Source of the DNA: Enterobacter sp. RIT418
GTDB taxonomy: Bacteria > Pseudomonadota > Gammaproteobacteria > Enterobacterales > Enterobacteriaceae
NCBI RefSeq assembly: GCF_003057745.1
Contig: NZ_QBJD02000005.1
Location: 124,001-188,000 of the forward strand
Reading direction: 5' to 3'
Length of the DNA stretch: 64,000 nt
Numbering within the stretch: the first letter of the stretch is position 1; every line of letters starts with the position of its first letter. The notes beneath the pieces were generated by a model, which was given only the letters and a program-made list of their open reading frames with translations, did no database searches and was not told the origin of the DNA. Made by a program: the position numbers and the translations under genes. Of this stretch, positions 19,407 through 28,202 are shown in pieces.

Positions 19407-19433
19407 TCATCGGGGGAAATAAAAATGACTAAA
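19407..19433 (-). promoter_or_regulatory. Sigma-28 (FliA) promoter of fliC
   Basis: On the minus strand TTTAGTCA (-35, 19426-19433) and CCCGATGA (-10, 19407-19414) are separated by exactly 11 bp, the spacing required by FliA. The predicted start is near 19400, giving a leader of about 60 nt. The -10 matches the E. coli consensus GCCGATAA at 6 of 8 positions; the -35 is weaker but shares TTTAG with the flgM and flgK sites here. Confidence 0.7.
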
Positions 19434-19575
19434 TTATTTTTTCAGCTTTTTTATAAACCAAGGAAATGTGCGAATATGTGACGTCAATTTTGCAAATCAA
19501 TTAACGCAATAGCGTAATAAGCCCGCAGTTCTGTTTTCGTGAAGGGTAATGATTGTTGGCCTATAAATGAAAAAT

Positions 19576-19602
19576 TAAACTTACTTCTCTATTACCCGAT
19601 AG
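19576..19602 (+). promoter_or_regulatory. Sigma-28 (FliA) promoter of fliDST
   Basis: TAAACTTA at 19576-19583 (6 of 8 against TAAAGTTT) and CCCGATAG at 19595-19602 (6 of 8 against GCCGATAA) have the correct 11-bp spacer. fliD begins 41 bp downstream. The rest of the 301-bp fliC-fliD gap is AT-rich and holds only this and the fliC promoter as far as I can see. Confidence 0.75.
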
Positions 19603-19643
19603 GAATAGTGTCAGGCTAACCTATTTCAACAGGACTATTCATT

Positions 19644-21113
19644 ATGGCTTCAACCAATTTCTTAGGCGTCGGCTCCGGGCTGCCGTTTGACCAGTGGCTG
19701 GCGGACGAGCGCAAGGGCATTACCCAAAAGCTGAACCCTTATCTGCAAAAGCAGAGCACCTATAAAGGGCAGATTTCCGCGTGGGGCTCTATATCCAGCG
19801 CGCTGAGCACCATGAAGGACAATCTCGGCAAGCTTGAGGACGAAGGATTCAACGGCGTCAGCGTCAGCGATAACAAAACCTTTAAGGCCACGGCGGGCAG
19901 CGGGGCGATCCCTAACAGCTATTCCATTGCGGTGAAGCAGCTGGCGACAGCGCATCAGCTGAACGTCAGCCATGGGTCACGAGACAGGCAGATAGCAACG
20001 AGCGCCAGAGATACCACGGTAAAGATTTCGATGGAAGGCAGCGATAAGCCGCTTGAAGTCACCCTGAAGCCGGATGAAACCTCCCTCGACCAGATCGCGA
20101 AAAAGATCAACGCGCAGAAAGGTGACGTGGTGGCGGAAGTCATCACGGTCAGTGATACCGAGCATAAGCTGGTGCTGACGTCCAAGAAAACCGGTGAAAA
20201 GGGCAAGATGACGATGGAGGTGTCCGGGGATGGGGCAGTGGAGAGCGCACTACGCAGTGCCGTCTCGGACGAGCCGAAAAATGCCGAGATATTTCTGAAT
20301 GGTAAACCGATTACGCGCAGCTCGAACACCATTAGCGATCTTATCGGCGGGGTGACGCTGGAGCTGCGGGAAGTCTCCGAGCTGAATGACCCTGCTCTCG
20401 ACGAGGACGATCCGTTGAGGTACAAAACCGAATCCCTCACCATCACCGAAGACACCTCAAAGGTGAAAACGCTGATTGAGGAGTTCGTCAAGAACTACAA
20501 CAGCTACCTCAGCACCGTCGCCAGCGCGACCAAATATACCGCGCCGGATCGCGAAAGCCAGTCAACGACGCCCGATTCTACCAACGGCGCGCTCTTCAGC
20601 GACGGCTCGCTGCGCCGCCTTACCACCCAGCTTAAATCGACCGTTGGCGGGAACTACCCGGATGCCGACGCCGTTATTCAGTCGCTCGGCAGCATCGGTA
20701 TTACCGTGAAGTTCGACGGCAAGGTTGGCGACGAACGCGGCGGCGTGCTGGGCGAGCTGTCGATTGATAGCAAAAAGCTGGATGCGGCGCTGAAGGACAA
20801 CCCGAAAGCGGTGGAAGCGCTGTTTCTGGGCAAAGACGGCGAAGAGGGGATAAAAGACCGCATGGAGGGGATATTCAATACCTACCTCGGCGATAAATCC
20901 TCCGTGACGAAAAAAGAGGGGGTGATCGAAACCGCGCTCGAAACCCTGCGCGAACAGGAAAAGCGCATCGGCAAGCAGATTACCGCCGTTGAGGCGCGCA
21001 TCGAAGAGACCATGCTGCGCCGTGAAAAAGAGTTCCAGCGTCTGGATAAGGCGATTAGCGACATGAACAACATGCAGTCTCAGCTTCAGGGCTCGCTGGC
21101 CGGGCTGATTTAA
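19644..21113 (+). CDS. fliD: Flagellar filament cap protein FliD
   Basis: Pentameric cap that folds flagellin at the filament tip. It has 489 aa (E. coli 468). The N-terminal conserved part contains PFDQWLADERKG, and the C-terminal FliD domain ends in a coiled-coil-like segment (REQEKRIGKQITAVEARIEE, LDKAISDMNNMQSQL). The variable middle is slightly longer than in E. coli. An AGGA site precedes the ATG. It is first in fliDST. Confidence 0.97.
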   Translation: MASTNFLGVGSGLPFDQWLADERKGITQKLNPYLQKQSTYKGQISAWGSISSALSTMKDNLGKLEDEGFNGVSVSDNKTFKATAGSGAIPNSYSIAVKQLATAHQLNVSHGSRDRQIATSARDTTVKISMEGSDKPLEVTLKPDETSLDQIAKKINAQKGDVVAEVITVSDTEHKLVLTSKKTGEKGKMTMEVSGDGAVESALRSAVSDEPKNAEIFLNGKPITRSSNTISDLIGGVTLELREVSELNDPALDEDDPLRYKTESLTITEDTSKVKTLIEEFVKNYNSYLSTVASATKYTAPDRESQSTTPDSTNGALFSDGSLRRLTTQLKSTVGGNYPDADAVIQSLGSIGITVKFDGKVGDERGGVLGELSIDSKKLDAALKDNPKAVEALFLGKDGEEGIKDRMEGIFNTYLGDKSSVTKKEGVIETALETLREQEKRIGKQITAVEARIEETMLRREKEFQRLDKAISDMNNMQSQLQGSLAGLI

Positions 21114-21126
21114 TCTTCACCACTAT

Positions 21127-21146
21127 CCGGGCAGCGCGCTGCCCGG
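21127..21146 (+). other. Perfect 20-nt palindrome between fliD and fliS
   Basis: CCGGGCAGCG and its exact complement CGCTGCCCGG are adjacent, so the mRNA can form a very stable stem just before the fliS ribosome site. There is no U-run, so it is not an intrinsic terminator; a role in mRNA stability or in setting the FliD:FliS ratio is possible. Confidence 0.6.
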
Positions 21147-21158
21147 CAGGATCTGACG

Positions 21159-21566
21159 ATGTACACGAAGAAAGGCTTTGACGCCTATACCGCCGTCTCG
21201 CTCGACGGCCAGATTGCCGGCGCCACGCCGCATCAGCTGATCGTTCTGCTGTATGACGGCGCGATTAACGCCATGCGCCGGGCGGAGATCTACTTCCAGT
21301 CCGGCAATATTGCCCGCCGCGGGGAGATGATCTCCCGCGCGATTAACATTATCGACAACGGCCTGCGCGCCGGGCTGGACCACGAGAAGGGCGGGCAGAT
21401 CGCCGCCGAGCTGGAGAGCCTGTACGAGTACATTTCGCGCACGCTGCTGGAGGCGAACCTCAGCAAGAGCGGCGAAAAGCTGCCGCACCTGATTTCGCTG
21501 ATGACCGGGATGTCCGAAACCTGGCAGGCCATCGGCCCGCAGGGCAAGCAGGTGAAGCATGGATAA
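21159..21566 (+). CDS. fliS: Flagellin export chaperone FliS
   Basis: Binds the flagellin C-terminus in the cytoplasm, prevents early polymerisation and delivers it to FlhA. It has 135 aa, identical in length range to enteric FliS. Conserved features are YTAVSLDGQIAGATPHQLIV and LLYDGAINAMRRAE. It overlaps fliT by 8 nt. Confidence 0.97.
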   Translation: MYTKKGFDAYTAVSLDGQIAGATPHQLIVLLYDGAINAMRRAEIYFQSGNIARRGEMISRAINIIDNGLRAGLDHEKGGQIAAELESLYEYISRTLLEANLSKSGEKLPHLISLMTGMSETWQAIGPQGKQVKHG

Positions 21567-21879
21567 GACCGTCATTGAGCTTATTGGCCAGCTCATGGCG
21601 AGCAACGCCACGCTCCAACGGCAGGCCGAAGCCGGCGAGTGGGACGCCTTTTTAGACGAAACGGCGGCGTACACGCTGGGGATGCGCACGCTGTGCGACA
21701 TCGATCTGACCCAGCTGGCGCAGCACAACAGGCCGCAGGTGGCGGCCCGGCTGGCGCAGCTGCTGGAAAATGACGCGCAGCTCACCCGCGCCATGCAGGG
21801 CCGCCTGACCGAGATTGGCACCGAACTCTCCGCCATGCGTAAATCTAGCGCGTCGGCAAAAGCGTATACCGCGGTTTAG
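21559..21879 (+). CDS. fliT: Flagellar chaperone / FlhDC inhibitor FliT
   Basis: Export chaperone for FliD that, when free, inhibits FlhD4C2 and so links filament growth to class 2 expression in Salmonella. It has 106 aa, all helical, less conserved than FliS but with the expected length and position. The ATG at 21559 lies within the end of fliS (8-nt overlap), implying coupled translation. Confidence 0.9.
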   Translation: MDKTVIELIGQLMASNATLQRQAEAGEWDAFLDETAAYTLGMRTLCDIDLTQLAQHNRPQVAARLAQLLENDAQLTRAMQGRLTEIGTELSAMRKSSASAKAYTAV

Positions 21880-21899
21880 ACTTAACCCCCTCACCCTAA

Positions 21900-22034
21900 C
21901 CCTCTCCCCACAGGGGAGAGGGGACAGTCACGTGCGGTTTTTTCCCTCTCCCCGATGGCTGAGGGCTCCCCACTAATTACAGTCTGGCACCGAATACCCC
22001 CTCTCCCTGGAGGGAGAGGGCCGGGGTGAGGGGT
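21900..22034. repeat. CCCTCTCCC palindromic repeats after fliT
   Basis: A perfect stem CCCTCTCCCC / GGGGAGAGGG lies at 21900-21922. A second unit at 21979-22034 carries AGTCTGGCACCGAATACCCC and the stem CCCTCTCCC / GGGAGAGGG (21999-22020), followed by GGGGTGAGGGG. It is about 80 percent identical by eye to the copy at 16934-16987 and in the same orientation. It may act as a weak terminator for fliDST. Confidence 0.7.
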
Positions 22035-22049
22035 ATGCATCCACTAGAC

Positions 22050-22074
22050 AAAAAAAAGCCCGCCAGAGGCGAGC
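22050..22074 (-). terminator. Rho-independent terminator of flgN
   Basis: Read leftward, GCTCGCC / GGCGGGC form a stem (one G-U pair, 3-nt loop) followed by eight T residues (plus-strand A-run 22050-22057). It lies 28 bp beyond the flgN stop and ends the flgAMN transcription unit. Confidence 0.85.
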
Positions 22075-22101
22075 AAAAGAGGACAACGCAGACAAGAAGA
22101 G

Positions 22102-22545
22102 TTAGATGCTGATGTTGTATTTACGCCCGGTCGAGACCTGGCTGGATTCGCCCGCCGGGCCGTAGAGGGCGCTGGCGCGGCCAACGTGGTCAATCGCTTT
22201 CTGGATGTGCTGGTTCTTTTTCATATGGTTTTGCAGCAGCGATTCCACCTGTTGATTAAGCGCCTTCGAGCTGCGCACTTTCTCCGTCACCTGTTGCCAG
22301 CTTGAAAACAGCCTGCCGTTGCCGGAGTAGGGTGCCTGTGTGGCGCTCTGCTGCTCCTGCTGGCGGCGCATGTCGTCGTAGTATTGAATGGTCGACAGCA
22401 GCTGATTTTTATTATCAGCCAACACCTGCAGAGAAACCGGGTTGATCTGCGAGCGGTTGAGCTGATTAACCTCTTCAATCATGATCGCCTCCAGTTCATC
22501 CAGAGACGTTTTCATTTGCGTGAGTATTGGGTAAAGCTTGTCCAT
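22102..22545 (-). CDS. flgN: Flagellar chaperone FlgN
   Basis: Cytoplasmic chaperone for the hook-filament junction proteins FlgK and FlgL. It has 147 aa (E. coli 138). The helical N-terminal half (MKTSLDELEAIMIEEVNQLN) is followed by the C-terminal amphipathic client-binding helix. It follows flgM by 17 bp and has an AGGA ribosome site. Ending the flgA-flgM-flgN order is the same as in E. coli. Confidence 0.93.
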   Translation of the reverse strand: MDKLYPILTQMKTSLDELEAIMIEEVNQLNRSQINPVSLQVLADNKNQLLSTIQYYDDMRRQQEQQSATQAPYSGNGRLFSSWQQVTEKVRSSKALNQQVESLLQNHMKKNQHIQKAIDHVGRASALYGPAGESSQVSTGRKYNISI

Positions 22546-22562
22546 AACGGTCCTGCTTGCGG

Positions 22563-22862
22563 TTAAAACTGAAAAATATCCTGCACCATGGCCTGGGCGA
22601 TTTTCTCAGGCTCAATGCGCAGCGTGCCTGTCGCCAGCGCGGTGCGGATCGCCTCAACGTGCGCATAGTTGATATCGCGGCTGTCGTCGGTCTGGATCTT
22701 TTTCGTCAGCGCGCTGAGGGTGACGTCGGTTTTATCATTTTTCTGCGGCTGCGCCACGCTAACCGGGGCGTCGTTGTCCTGAGGGTGGATGCGGGCGCGC
22801 AGATCCTGAGCGGGGGAGATGCCCGCAATCGGCGCGGCGTTCTGGCTGCTGGTGATGCTCAT
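22563..22862 (-). CDS. flgM: Anti-sigma-28 factor FlgM
   Basis: Binds FliA and holds off class 3 transcription until the hook is complete, then is exported. The start is ATG 22862 with GAGGAC upstream (a GTG at 22874 is in frame but has no site), giving 99 aa, like the 97 of E. coli. The N-terminal half is disordered-looking, and the C-terminal FliA-binding helices include VTLSALTKKIQTDDSRDINY and RIEPEKIAQAMV. It has its own sigma-28-like promoter. Confidence 0.96.
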   Translation of the reverse strand: MSITSSQNAAPIAGISPAQDLRARIHPQDNDAPVSVAQPQKNDKTDVTLSALTKKIQTDDSRDINYAHVEAIRTALATGTLRIEPEKIAQAMVQDIFQF

Positions 22863-22904
22863 AATTGTCCTCACAGATAATCATTTATGTGACTGATACT
22901 TCAT

Positions 22905-22931
22905 TCATCGGTGATTCAAAAAAAACCTAAA
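22905..22931 (-). promoter_or_regulatory. Sigma-28 (FliA) promoter of flgMN
   Basis: On the minus strand TTTAGGTT (22924-22931) and ACCGATGA (22905-22912) are 11 bp apart, immediately after the flgA stop and about 40 bp before flgM. This reproduces the E. coli arrangement in which flgMN has a class 3 promoter within the flgAMN unit. It shares TTTAG and CCGATGA with the fliC and flgK sites. Confidence 0.65.
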
Positions 22932-22933
22932 AT

Positions 22934-23632
22934 TTATTGTTGTGAAAAAATGATGACCTGGCCCGCCGGGTCTACCTTTCCGCTCACGGTGCGCCCGCCC
23001 GCGGTTTTGACCCTAAGCGTTTCATCCACCGCCGCGTTGTTCAGCGCCTTTCCCTGGCTGCGGATGCGAAAGCCGTCTCCTGCCGTCACCAGGTCCACCG
23101 TCTGCCCGGCGCGCAGCCGCCACTGCTGGCGCAGCTGGTTTTCCAGCAGCGGCTTGCCCGCCGCCACGGCGCGCGTCAGGCGCTGGCCGACGATGGCGTC
23201 TGGGTTGAAAATCAGCCCGTTCGGCTGGTGGTCAAGCGCGCCCGTGACCGGCTCGATGTCGCTGCGCTGTACGATCGCACCGCCCGGCAGGCTCTGGCTG
23301 GCAACCCACCACGTGCCCTGAGCGCTGATGCGCACGGGCAGGAAGTGCCGGCGCGCCCCGCACTGCGCCAGCACGGTACGCTTGCCGGTCAGGCGGCTGT
23401 CGCGCCCGACCAGGCTCAGCGCCGGGCTATCGCATACCGCGGCCAGCTGCGCGGGCGTGGCGAGCAAAGACACCGTGCGGACCACCTCGGCGTCCCGTTC
23501 AGGCTGCTGGATTAAGGCATCGAGCTTGAGCATCAGCCGCTGCTTTGCCGTTTGGTCCGACGGTACGCTGGCGCTCGCCGATGCCGTGCAAAGTAAAACG
23601 GCCAGCGCCGTGCTGAATAATCGATGCGTCAT
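22934..23632 (-). CDS. flgA: Flagellar P-ring assembly chaperone FlgA
   Basis: Periplasmic chaperone for P-ring (FlgI) assembly. It has 232 aa (E. coli 219). A Sec signal peptide (about 1-21, MTHRLFSTALAVLLCTASAS) leads into the SAF domain, with GGAIVQRSDIEPVTG and VGQRLTRAVAAGKPLLENQL. The C-terminal half has VDLVTAGDGFRIRSQGKALN. It is divergent from flgB, as in E. coli. Confidence 0.96.
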   Translation of the reverse strand: MTHRLFSTALAVLLCTASASASVPSDQTAKQRLMLKLDALIQQPERDAEVVRTVSLLATPAQLAAVCDSPALSLVGRDSRLTGKRTVLAQCGARRHFLPVRISAQGTWWVASQSLPGGAIVQRSDIEPVTGALDHQPNGLIFNPDAIVGQRLTRAVAAGKPLLENQLRQQWRLRAGQTVDLVTAGDGFRIRSQGKALNNAAVDETLRVKTAGGRTVSGKVDPAGQVIIFSQQ

Positions 23633-23882
23633 CTGATTGCCTTTATCGTGCGGAATGAATAAATAATAAGTGGATAAATTATATACGTTCTGACGGCGCT
23701 TTTATTGAATTAAATGGTGGCACTTTTGTCGGCAATTAAATTCATCGGCGTTTTAACTTTTCGCTATTAATTTCTATTTCGCTAAATGCGCTTATTTGTG
23801 TTGAGTCTTTGCAGTGTGATATTTCACCCGCGGTGACTACACTATCGCAGTTTAAATAATGCGAAGCAGGAACTCTATCGTT
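23633..23882. promoter_or_regulatory. flgA / flgB divergent regulatory region
   Basis: This AT-rich 250-bp gap is expected to carry the FlhD4C2-controlled class 2 promoters of flgAMN and flgBCDEFGHIJ. Two similar elements beginning CGCTA (at 23762 CGCTATTA and at 23780 CGCTAAAT) are 18 bp apart and recall half of the FlhD4C2 box CGCTATTT. The short dyad GTGATATTTCAC lies near 23816. All matches are weak. Confidence 0.4.
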
Positions 23883-24293
23883 ATGAATAAACTCGATGAT
23901 GCCTTTCGCTTTCAGCAGCAGGCGTTAGGTTTGCTTTCGCGCCGTCAGGATATTCTGGCGTCGAATATTGCGAATGCAGATACGCCGGGCTACCAGGCGC
24001 GCGATATTGATTTTACCGGCCAGCTAAAACAGGCGATGGAAAACGCGCCAATGGCGAAAACACCCGTCTCGCTGGCGTTAACGTCGAACCGACATATTGA
24101 AGCCAAAGCGCAGCCGTTTGACGACGGCCAGCTGCTTTATCGCGTACCGGATCAGCCGAGCGCCGACGGGAATACCGTAGATATGGACCGCGAGCGCGTT
24201 AATTTCGCGGATAACGCCGTGAAATATCAGTCGGGGCTGACGTTCCTCGGTGCGGATATTAAGAAAATGATGACTGTATTAAGTCAGGGGTAA
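23883..24293 (+). CDS. flgB: Flagellar proximal rod protein FlgB
   Basis: The start at ATG 23883 aligns MNKLDDAFRFQQQAL with the E. coli FlgB N-terminus and gives 136 aa (E. coli 138); an upstream in-frame ATG at 23859 adds 8 residues without homology. The rod signature ILASNIANADTPGYQARDID is intact. First gene of the flgBCDEFGHIJ operon. Confidence 0.96.
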   Translation: MNKLDDAFRFQQQALGLLSRRQDILASNIANADTPGYQARDIDFTGQLKQAMENAPMAKTPVSLALTSNRHIEAKAQPFDDGQLLYRVPDQPSADGNTVDMDRERVNFADNAVKYQSGLTFLGADIKKMMTVLSQG

Positions 24294-24299
24294 TTAACG

Positions 24300-24704
24300 A
24301 TGTCGCTCTTTAGCGTATTTGATATTTCGGGCTCGGCAATGGCCGCCCAGTCACGCCGCCTGAACGTCAGCGCCAGTAATATGGCCAACGCCGACAGCGT
24401 GGCGGGGCCGGACGGCCAGCCGTACCGCGCCCGTCAGGTGGTGTTCAAGGTGGACAGCGCCGCCGGCCAGGAGATTGGTGGCGTAAAGGTGGATGAGGTA
24501 ACGGAGAGCACCGCGCCGGACCGCCTGGTCTACGAGCCGGGCAACCCGCTCGCCGACGAGCAGGGCTACGTGCGCATGCCGAACGTCAACGTCATGAACG
24601 AGATGGTCAATACCATTTCGGCCTCCCGCAGCTACCAGGCCAACGTGGAAGTGATGAACTCCGCCAAAAGCCTGATGCTGAAAACACTCACTCTTGGGCA
24701 GTAA
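24300..24704 (+). CDS. flgC: Flagellar proximal rod protein FlgC
   Basis: Rod protein of 134 aa, equal to E. coli FlgC. N-terminal [20 protein letters not shown] and SNMANADSV form the rod-family helix, and C-terminal [20 protein letters not shown] forms the partner helix. It starts 6 bp after flgB. Confidence 0.97.
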   Translation: MSLFSVFDISGSAMAAQSRRLNVSASNMANADSVAGPDGQPYRARQVVFKVDSAAGQEIGGVKVDEVTESTAPDRLVYEPGNPLADEQGYVRMPNVNVMNEMVNTISASRSYQANVEVMNSAKSLMLKTLTLGQ

Positions 24705-24712
24705 GGACGCGT

Positions 24713-25414
24713 ATGGCGGTCTCTTCGATTAACAACAACAGCGGTGCCGATAACGGCGGCACCGGCAGCAGCGCGGCGGATCTGTCGAATCAGTTTATGA
24801 CCCTGCTGGTGGCGCAGATGCAAAACCAGGACCCGACCAACCCGATGGACAACAACCAGCTCACCTCGCAGCTGGCGCAGTTCAACATGGCAGCGGGCGT
24901 AGAAAAGCTCAACGCCTCGATGACCACCATGCAGGCGATGATGGTTCAGCTCGGCAGCATGAGCGCCTCGTCCTGGGTGGGGCGCAGCGTGCTGATTGAG
25001 GGGGAAGCGAAGGTCTCCTTCGGCGACGCGCCGATCGGCATTATGCAGGAAGGCGTCGAGCTGCCGAGCAACTCCGACGATCTTCACTTCGCGCTGGGCG
25101 CGGATGCCGAGACGGTGACCGTGACGCTGCACGACGGTGACCAGGCCTATACCGCCGAGCTGAAAAAGGTGAAGCAGGGGATGAACACGTTCAACCTGGA
25201 CGATCTGAAGGACTTCAAGCCGAGCCAGCCTCCGCGCGACAGGGAGTACACGGTGTCGTATGAAGCCTCCAACGCGGAAGGCGAAAAGCCTGAGGTGACT
25301 GGCCTGGTTCAGGAGCAGGTGCAGGGCGTCACGATGAGTGAGTACGGGCCGATCTTACATCTGCTGAATAACGATCCCATCACGATGGACAAAGTGTTCG
25401 TCATTCAAAAATAA
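24713..25414 (+). CDS. flgD: Flagellar hook cap protein FlgD
   Basis: Scaffold that caps the growing hook and is discarded afterwards. It has 233 aa (E. coli 231). The conserved N-terminal secretion and assembly part contains QFMTLLVAQMQNQDPTNPMD and LTSQLAQFNMAAGVEKLN; the C-terminal half is a Tudor/Fn3-like region. AAGGA precedes the ATG. Confidence 0.97.
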   Translation: MAVSSINNNSGADNGGTGSSAADLSNQFMTLLVAQMQNQDPTNPMDNNQLTSQLAQFNMAAGVEKLNASMTTMQAMMVQLGSMSASSWVGRSVLIEGEAKVSFGDAPIGIMQEGVELPSNSDDLHFALGADAETVTVTLHDGDQAYTAELKKVKQGMNTFNLDDLKDFKPSQPPRDREYTVSYEASNAEGEKPEVTGLVQEQVQGVTMSEYGPILHLLNNDPITMDKVFVIQK

Positions 25415-25435
25415 ACTTACTTCTGGAAATTTATC

Positions 25436-26641
25436 ATGGGTTTTTCACAAGGTCTTAGCGGTCTTAGCGCCGCGGCAAAAGCGCTGGACGTGGTGGGTAA
25501 CAACATTGCCAACTCGCAAACGGTCGGCTTTAAGGCGGGCTCCGTCTCCTTCGCCGATATCTTCGCCGGTTCGAACGGCATGGGGGTGCAGGTAGCCAGC
25601 GTCGATCAGAACTTCGGCAACGGCATCCTGGCGGGAGGCAGCTCCCCGCTCGATATGGGAATTAACGGTAAAGGGTTCTTCCGCATGGTGGACGCCGCCG
25701 GGAGCGTGTTCTACGGGCGTAACGGCCAGTTTAAGGAAGACGAGAACGGCTACATCGTCAACCGAACCAACGGCCTGTTTTTAACTGGCTATCAGGCGAC
25801 GGACGGGGTCATCAACCCCGGCGCGCCGGTAGGGCCTATCCGCATACCGAAAGAAGATGCCCCGCCTGAGGCCACCACGAAAGGCGCCATGAGCGGGAAC
25901 CTTAAGTCAGGTCATGACCCCCTCGATCCTGCTAAATTCGATCCGGAAAACGGCGATACTTACAGCTACTTCAGCGAAATGAGGGCCACCGACAGCCTGG
26001 GCAATGAGCACACGATTAAGGTCTATTTCGTCAAGACCGGTGACAACCAGTGGACGGCTTTCGCGCAGGACGGCACCGCCCCTGAAATGGACGGAGCAGA
26101 CCCGAAATTTACCGAGATCCCCCTGACGTTCAGCGATGACGGCAAACTCACGACTTCCGGCATCGGCACCGTGAAAGGGGTTTCATGGAACGGCGGCGCG
26201 CCCATCGAGATGGAGCTGGATCTGAGCAAAATGACCCAGTATGCGTCGGACGACGTCGCAAAATCCGAGGTAAACGGCCAGAAGCTGGGCAAGTTCAATG
26301 GCTACGAGGTCAGCGACAGCGGTGAAATTACCGCGATCTACAATAACGGCCAGCGTAAGGTCGTCGCGCAGGTGGTGCTGGCGGACTTCGCCAACGCGGG
26401 CGGACTGGAGCAGCAGGGCAACAACCTGTGGGCAGAGAGCGTACAGTCCGGCACGCCGTTTATCGGCACCTCCGGCAGCGGCAGCTTCGGCGCCATCTCA
26501 GGCGGCATGGTCGAGCAGTCTAACGTCGAGCTGGGCGACGAGATGGTCAACATGATCGTCTACCAGCGCAACTACCAGTCCAACTCGCAAACCATCAAAA
26601 CCCAGTCTGAAGTGCTTCAGACGCTGGTTAACCTGCGCTAG
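25436..26641 (+). CDS. flgE: Flagellar hook protein FlgE
   Basis: Builds the universal-joint hook. It has 401 aa (E. coli 402). The N-terminal motif FSQGLSGLSAAAKALDVVGN and C-terminal VELGDEMVNMIVYQRNYQSN form the D0 coiled coil. The middle contains the usual exposed D1/D2 domains. It is 21 bp downstream of flgD. Confidence 0.98.
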   Translation: MGFSQGLSGLSAAAKALDVVGNNIANSQTVGFKAGSVSFADIFAGSNGMGVQVASVDQNFGNGILAGGSSPLDMGINGKGFFRMVDAAGSVFYGRNGQFKEDENGYIVNRTNGLFLTGYQATDGVINPGAPVGPIRIPKEDAPPEATTKGAMSGNLKSGHDPLDPAKFDPENGDTYSYFSEMRATDSLGNEHTIKVYFVKTGDNQWTAFAQDGTAPEMDGADPKFTEIPLTFSDDGKLTTSGIGTVKGVSWNGGAPIEMELDLSKMTQYASDDVAKSEVNGQKLGKFNGYEVSDSGEITAIYNNGQRKVVAQVVLADFANAGGLEQQGNNLWAESVQSGTPFIGTSGSGSFGAISGGMVEQSNVELGDEMVNMIVYQRNYQSNSQTIKTQSEVLQTLVNLR

Positions 26642-26650
26642 GGCTGAAAA

Positions 26651-27388
26651 ATGGATCGCGCTATCTATACCGCCATGAGCGCCGCCAACGCGGCGCTTAA
26701 CCGCCAGGCGGTCACCTCAAACAATCTGGCGAACAGCTCGACGGCGGGCTTCCGCGCCCAGCTCGCCGCCTTTCGTGCCGTGCCTGTTGAAGGCGAAACC
26801 CTGCGCACCCGCGCGCTGGTGGCGGAATCCACGCCGTTTCACGATGCCACCATGGGGCCAATCACCCACACCGGGCGCAGCCTGGACGTGGCGCTGCCGC
26901 AAAACGGCTGGCTGGCGGTGGCAATGGGCGACGGCAGCGAAGGCTATACCCGCAACGGGGCGATTGAGGTCAATCAGGCAGGGGCGCTGAGCGTCAACGG
27001 GCGTCCGCTGATCGGCGACGGCGGCCCGCTGGAAGTGCCGCCGCAGTCCCACGTCACCATCGGTACGGACGGCACCGTTTCCGCGCTCGGCATGGGCGAT
27101 GACCCGACGGCGCTGGTCCCGGTTGGGCGCATCAAGCTGGTCAACGCGGAGATGGGCGACCTGCGGCACGGCGACGACGGCCTGTTTCGCCCGGCGGCGG
27201 GCAACCTGCTGGCGCAGGATGAAACCCTGCGCCTGACGCCGGAAGCCCTCGAGGGCAGCAACGTCAGCCCGGTCCACGCCATGACCCAGATGATCGCCAA
27301 CTCCCGCGGGTTTGACATGAACATGAAGGTCATCCGCACCGCCGACGAAAACGCCCAGAAGGCTAACCAGCTATTGAGCGTGAGCTAA
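26651..27388 (+). CDS. flgF: Flagellar proximal rod protein FlgF
   Basis: Rod protein of 245 aa (E. coli 251). It starts MDRAIYTAMSAANAALNRQA and has the conserved TSNNLANSSTAGFRAQ. The C-terminal helix contains NVSPVHAMTQMIANSRGFDM. It lies 9 bp after flgE in the same operon. Confidence 0.97.
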   Translation: MDRAIYTAMSAANAALNRQAVTSNNLANSSTAGFRAQLAAFRAVPVEGETLRTRALVAESTPFHDATMGPITHTGRSLDVALPQNGWLAVAMGDGSEGYTRNGAIEVNQAGALSVNGRPLIGDGGPLEVPPQSHVTIGTDGTVSALGMGDDPTALVPVGRIKLVNAEMGDLRHGDDGLFRPAAGNLLAQDETLRLTPEALEGSNVSPVHAMTQMIANSRGFDMNMKVIRTADENAQKANQLLSVS

Positions 27389-27409
27389 GCTCGCGCAAGG
27401 AGTCTCAAC

Positions 27410-28192
27410 ATGATTCGCTCTTTATGGATCGCTAAAACCGGGCTGGAAGCACAGCAGCTCAACATGGACGTCATCTCCAACAACCTGGCGAACGTCAACA
27501 CCAACGGCTTCAAGCGCCAGCGCGCGGTTTTTCAGGACCTGCTGTACCAGAACATGCGCCAGCCCGGCGCGCAGGCGACGGAGCAGAATACCCTGCCAGC
27601 CGGCTTACAGCTCGGTACCGGCGTGCGCCCGGTCTCGACCCAGCGCGTGCATACCCAGGGCGGGCTGAACCAGACCGGCGACGAGTTTGACGTTGCCATT
27701 GAAGGGGAAGGCTTCTTCCAGGTGCAGATGCCGGACGGCAGCACCGCCTACACCCGCGACGGCCACTTCTCCAAAAGCCCGGACGGGCAGCTGGTGAACG
27801 CCGAAGGCTATCCAATCCAGCCCGGCATCGTGATCCCGCAGGACGCCAAAGGTCTGACTATCGGCAGCGACGGCATGGTGAGCGTGAAGATCCCCGGCCA
27901 GGCGGAAGAGCAGCAGATCGGCCAGCTGACCCTGACCACCTTCGTCAACAACGCGGGCCTCGAAAGCGTGGGCGGCAACCTCTACAGGGAGACGCAGGCC
28001 TCCGGCGCCCCGAACGAGCTGAACCCCGGCATGGAGAGCGCGGGCACGCTGAAGCAGAGCTACGTCGAAATCTCCAACGTCAACGTGGCGGAAGAGCTGG
28101 TGACGATGATTCAGGTGCAGCGCGCCTACGAAATCAACAGCAAGGCGGTTTCGGCATCGGACCAGATGCTGCAGCGTCTTTCCCAGCTGTAA
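27410..28192 (+). CDS. flgG: Flagellar distal rod protein FlgG
   Basis: Forms the distal rod, the drive shaft through the P and L rings. It has 260 aa, the same as E. coli. It has [20 protein letters not shown], the rod signature [18 protein letters not shown] and C-terminal [21 protein letters not shown] strong AAGGAG site precedes the ATG. Confidence 0.98.
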   Translation: MIRSLWIAKTGLEAQQLNMDVISNNLANVNTNGFKRQRAVFQDLLYQNMRQPGAQATEQNTLPAGLQLGTGVRPVSTQRVHTQGGLNQTGDEFDVAIEGEGFFQVQMPDGSTAYTRDGHFSKSPDGQLVNAEGYPIQPGIVIPQDAKGLTIGSDGMVSVKIPGQAEEQQIGQLTLTTFVNNAGLESVGGNLYRETQASGAPNELNPGMESAGTLKQSYVEISNVNVAEELVTMIQVQRAYEINSKAVSASDQMLQRLSQL

Positions 28193-28202
28193 TGTCCTCT
28201 CT

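Noticed and set aside
21880..22101. CRISPR array suggested by the CCCTCTCCC repeats
   Set aside because: Only three irregular copies with palindromic cores, no uniform spacers and no cas genes.
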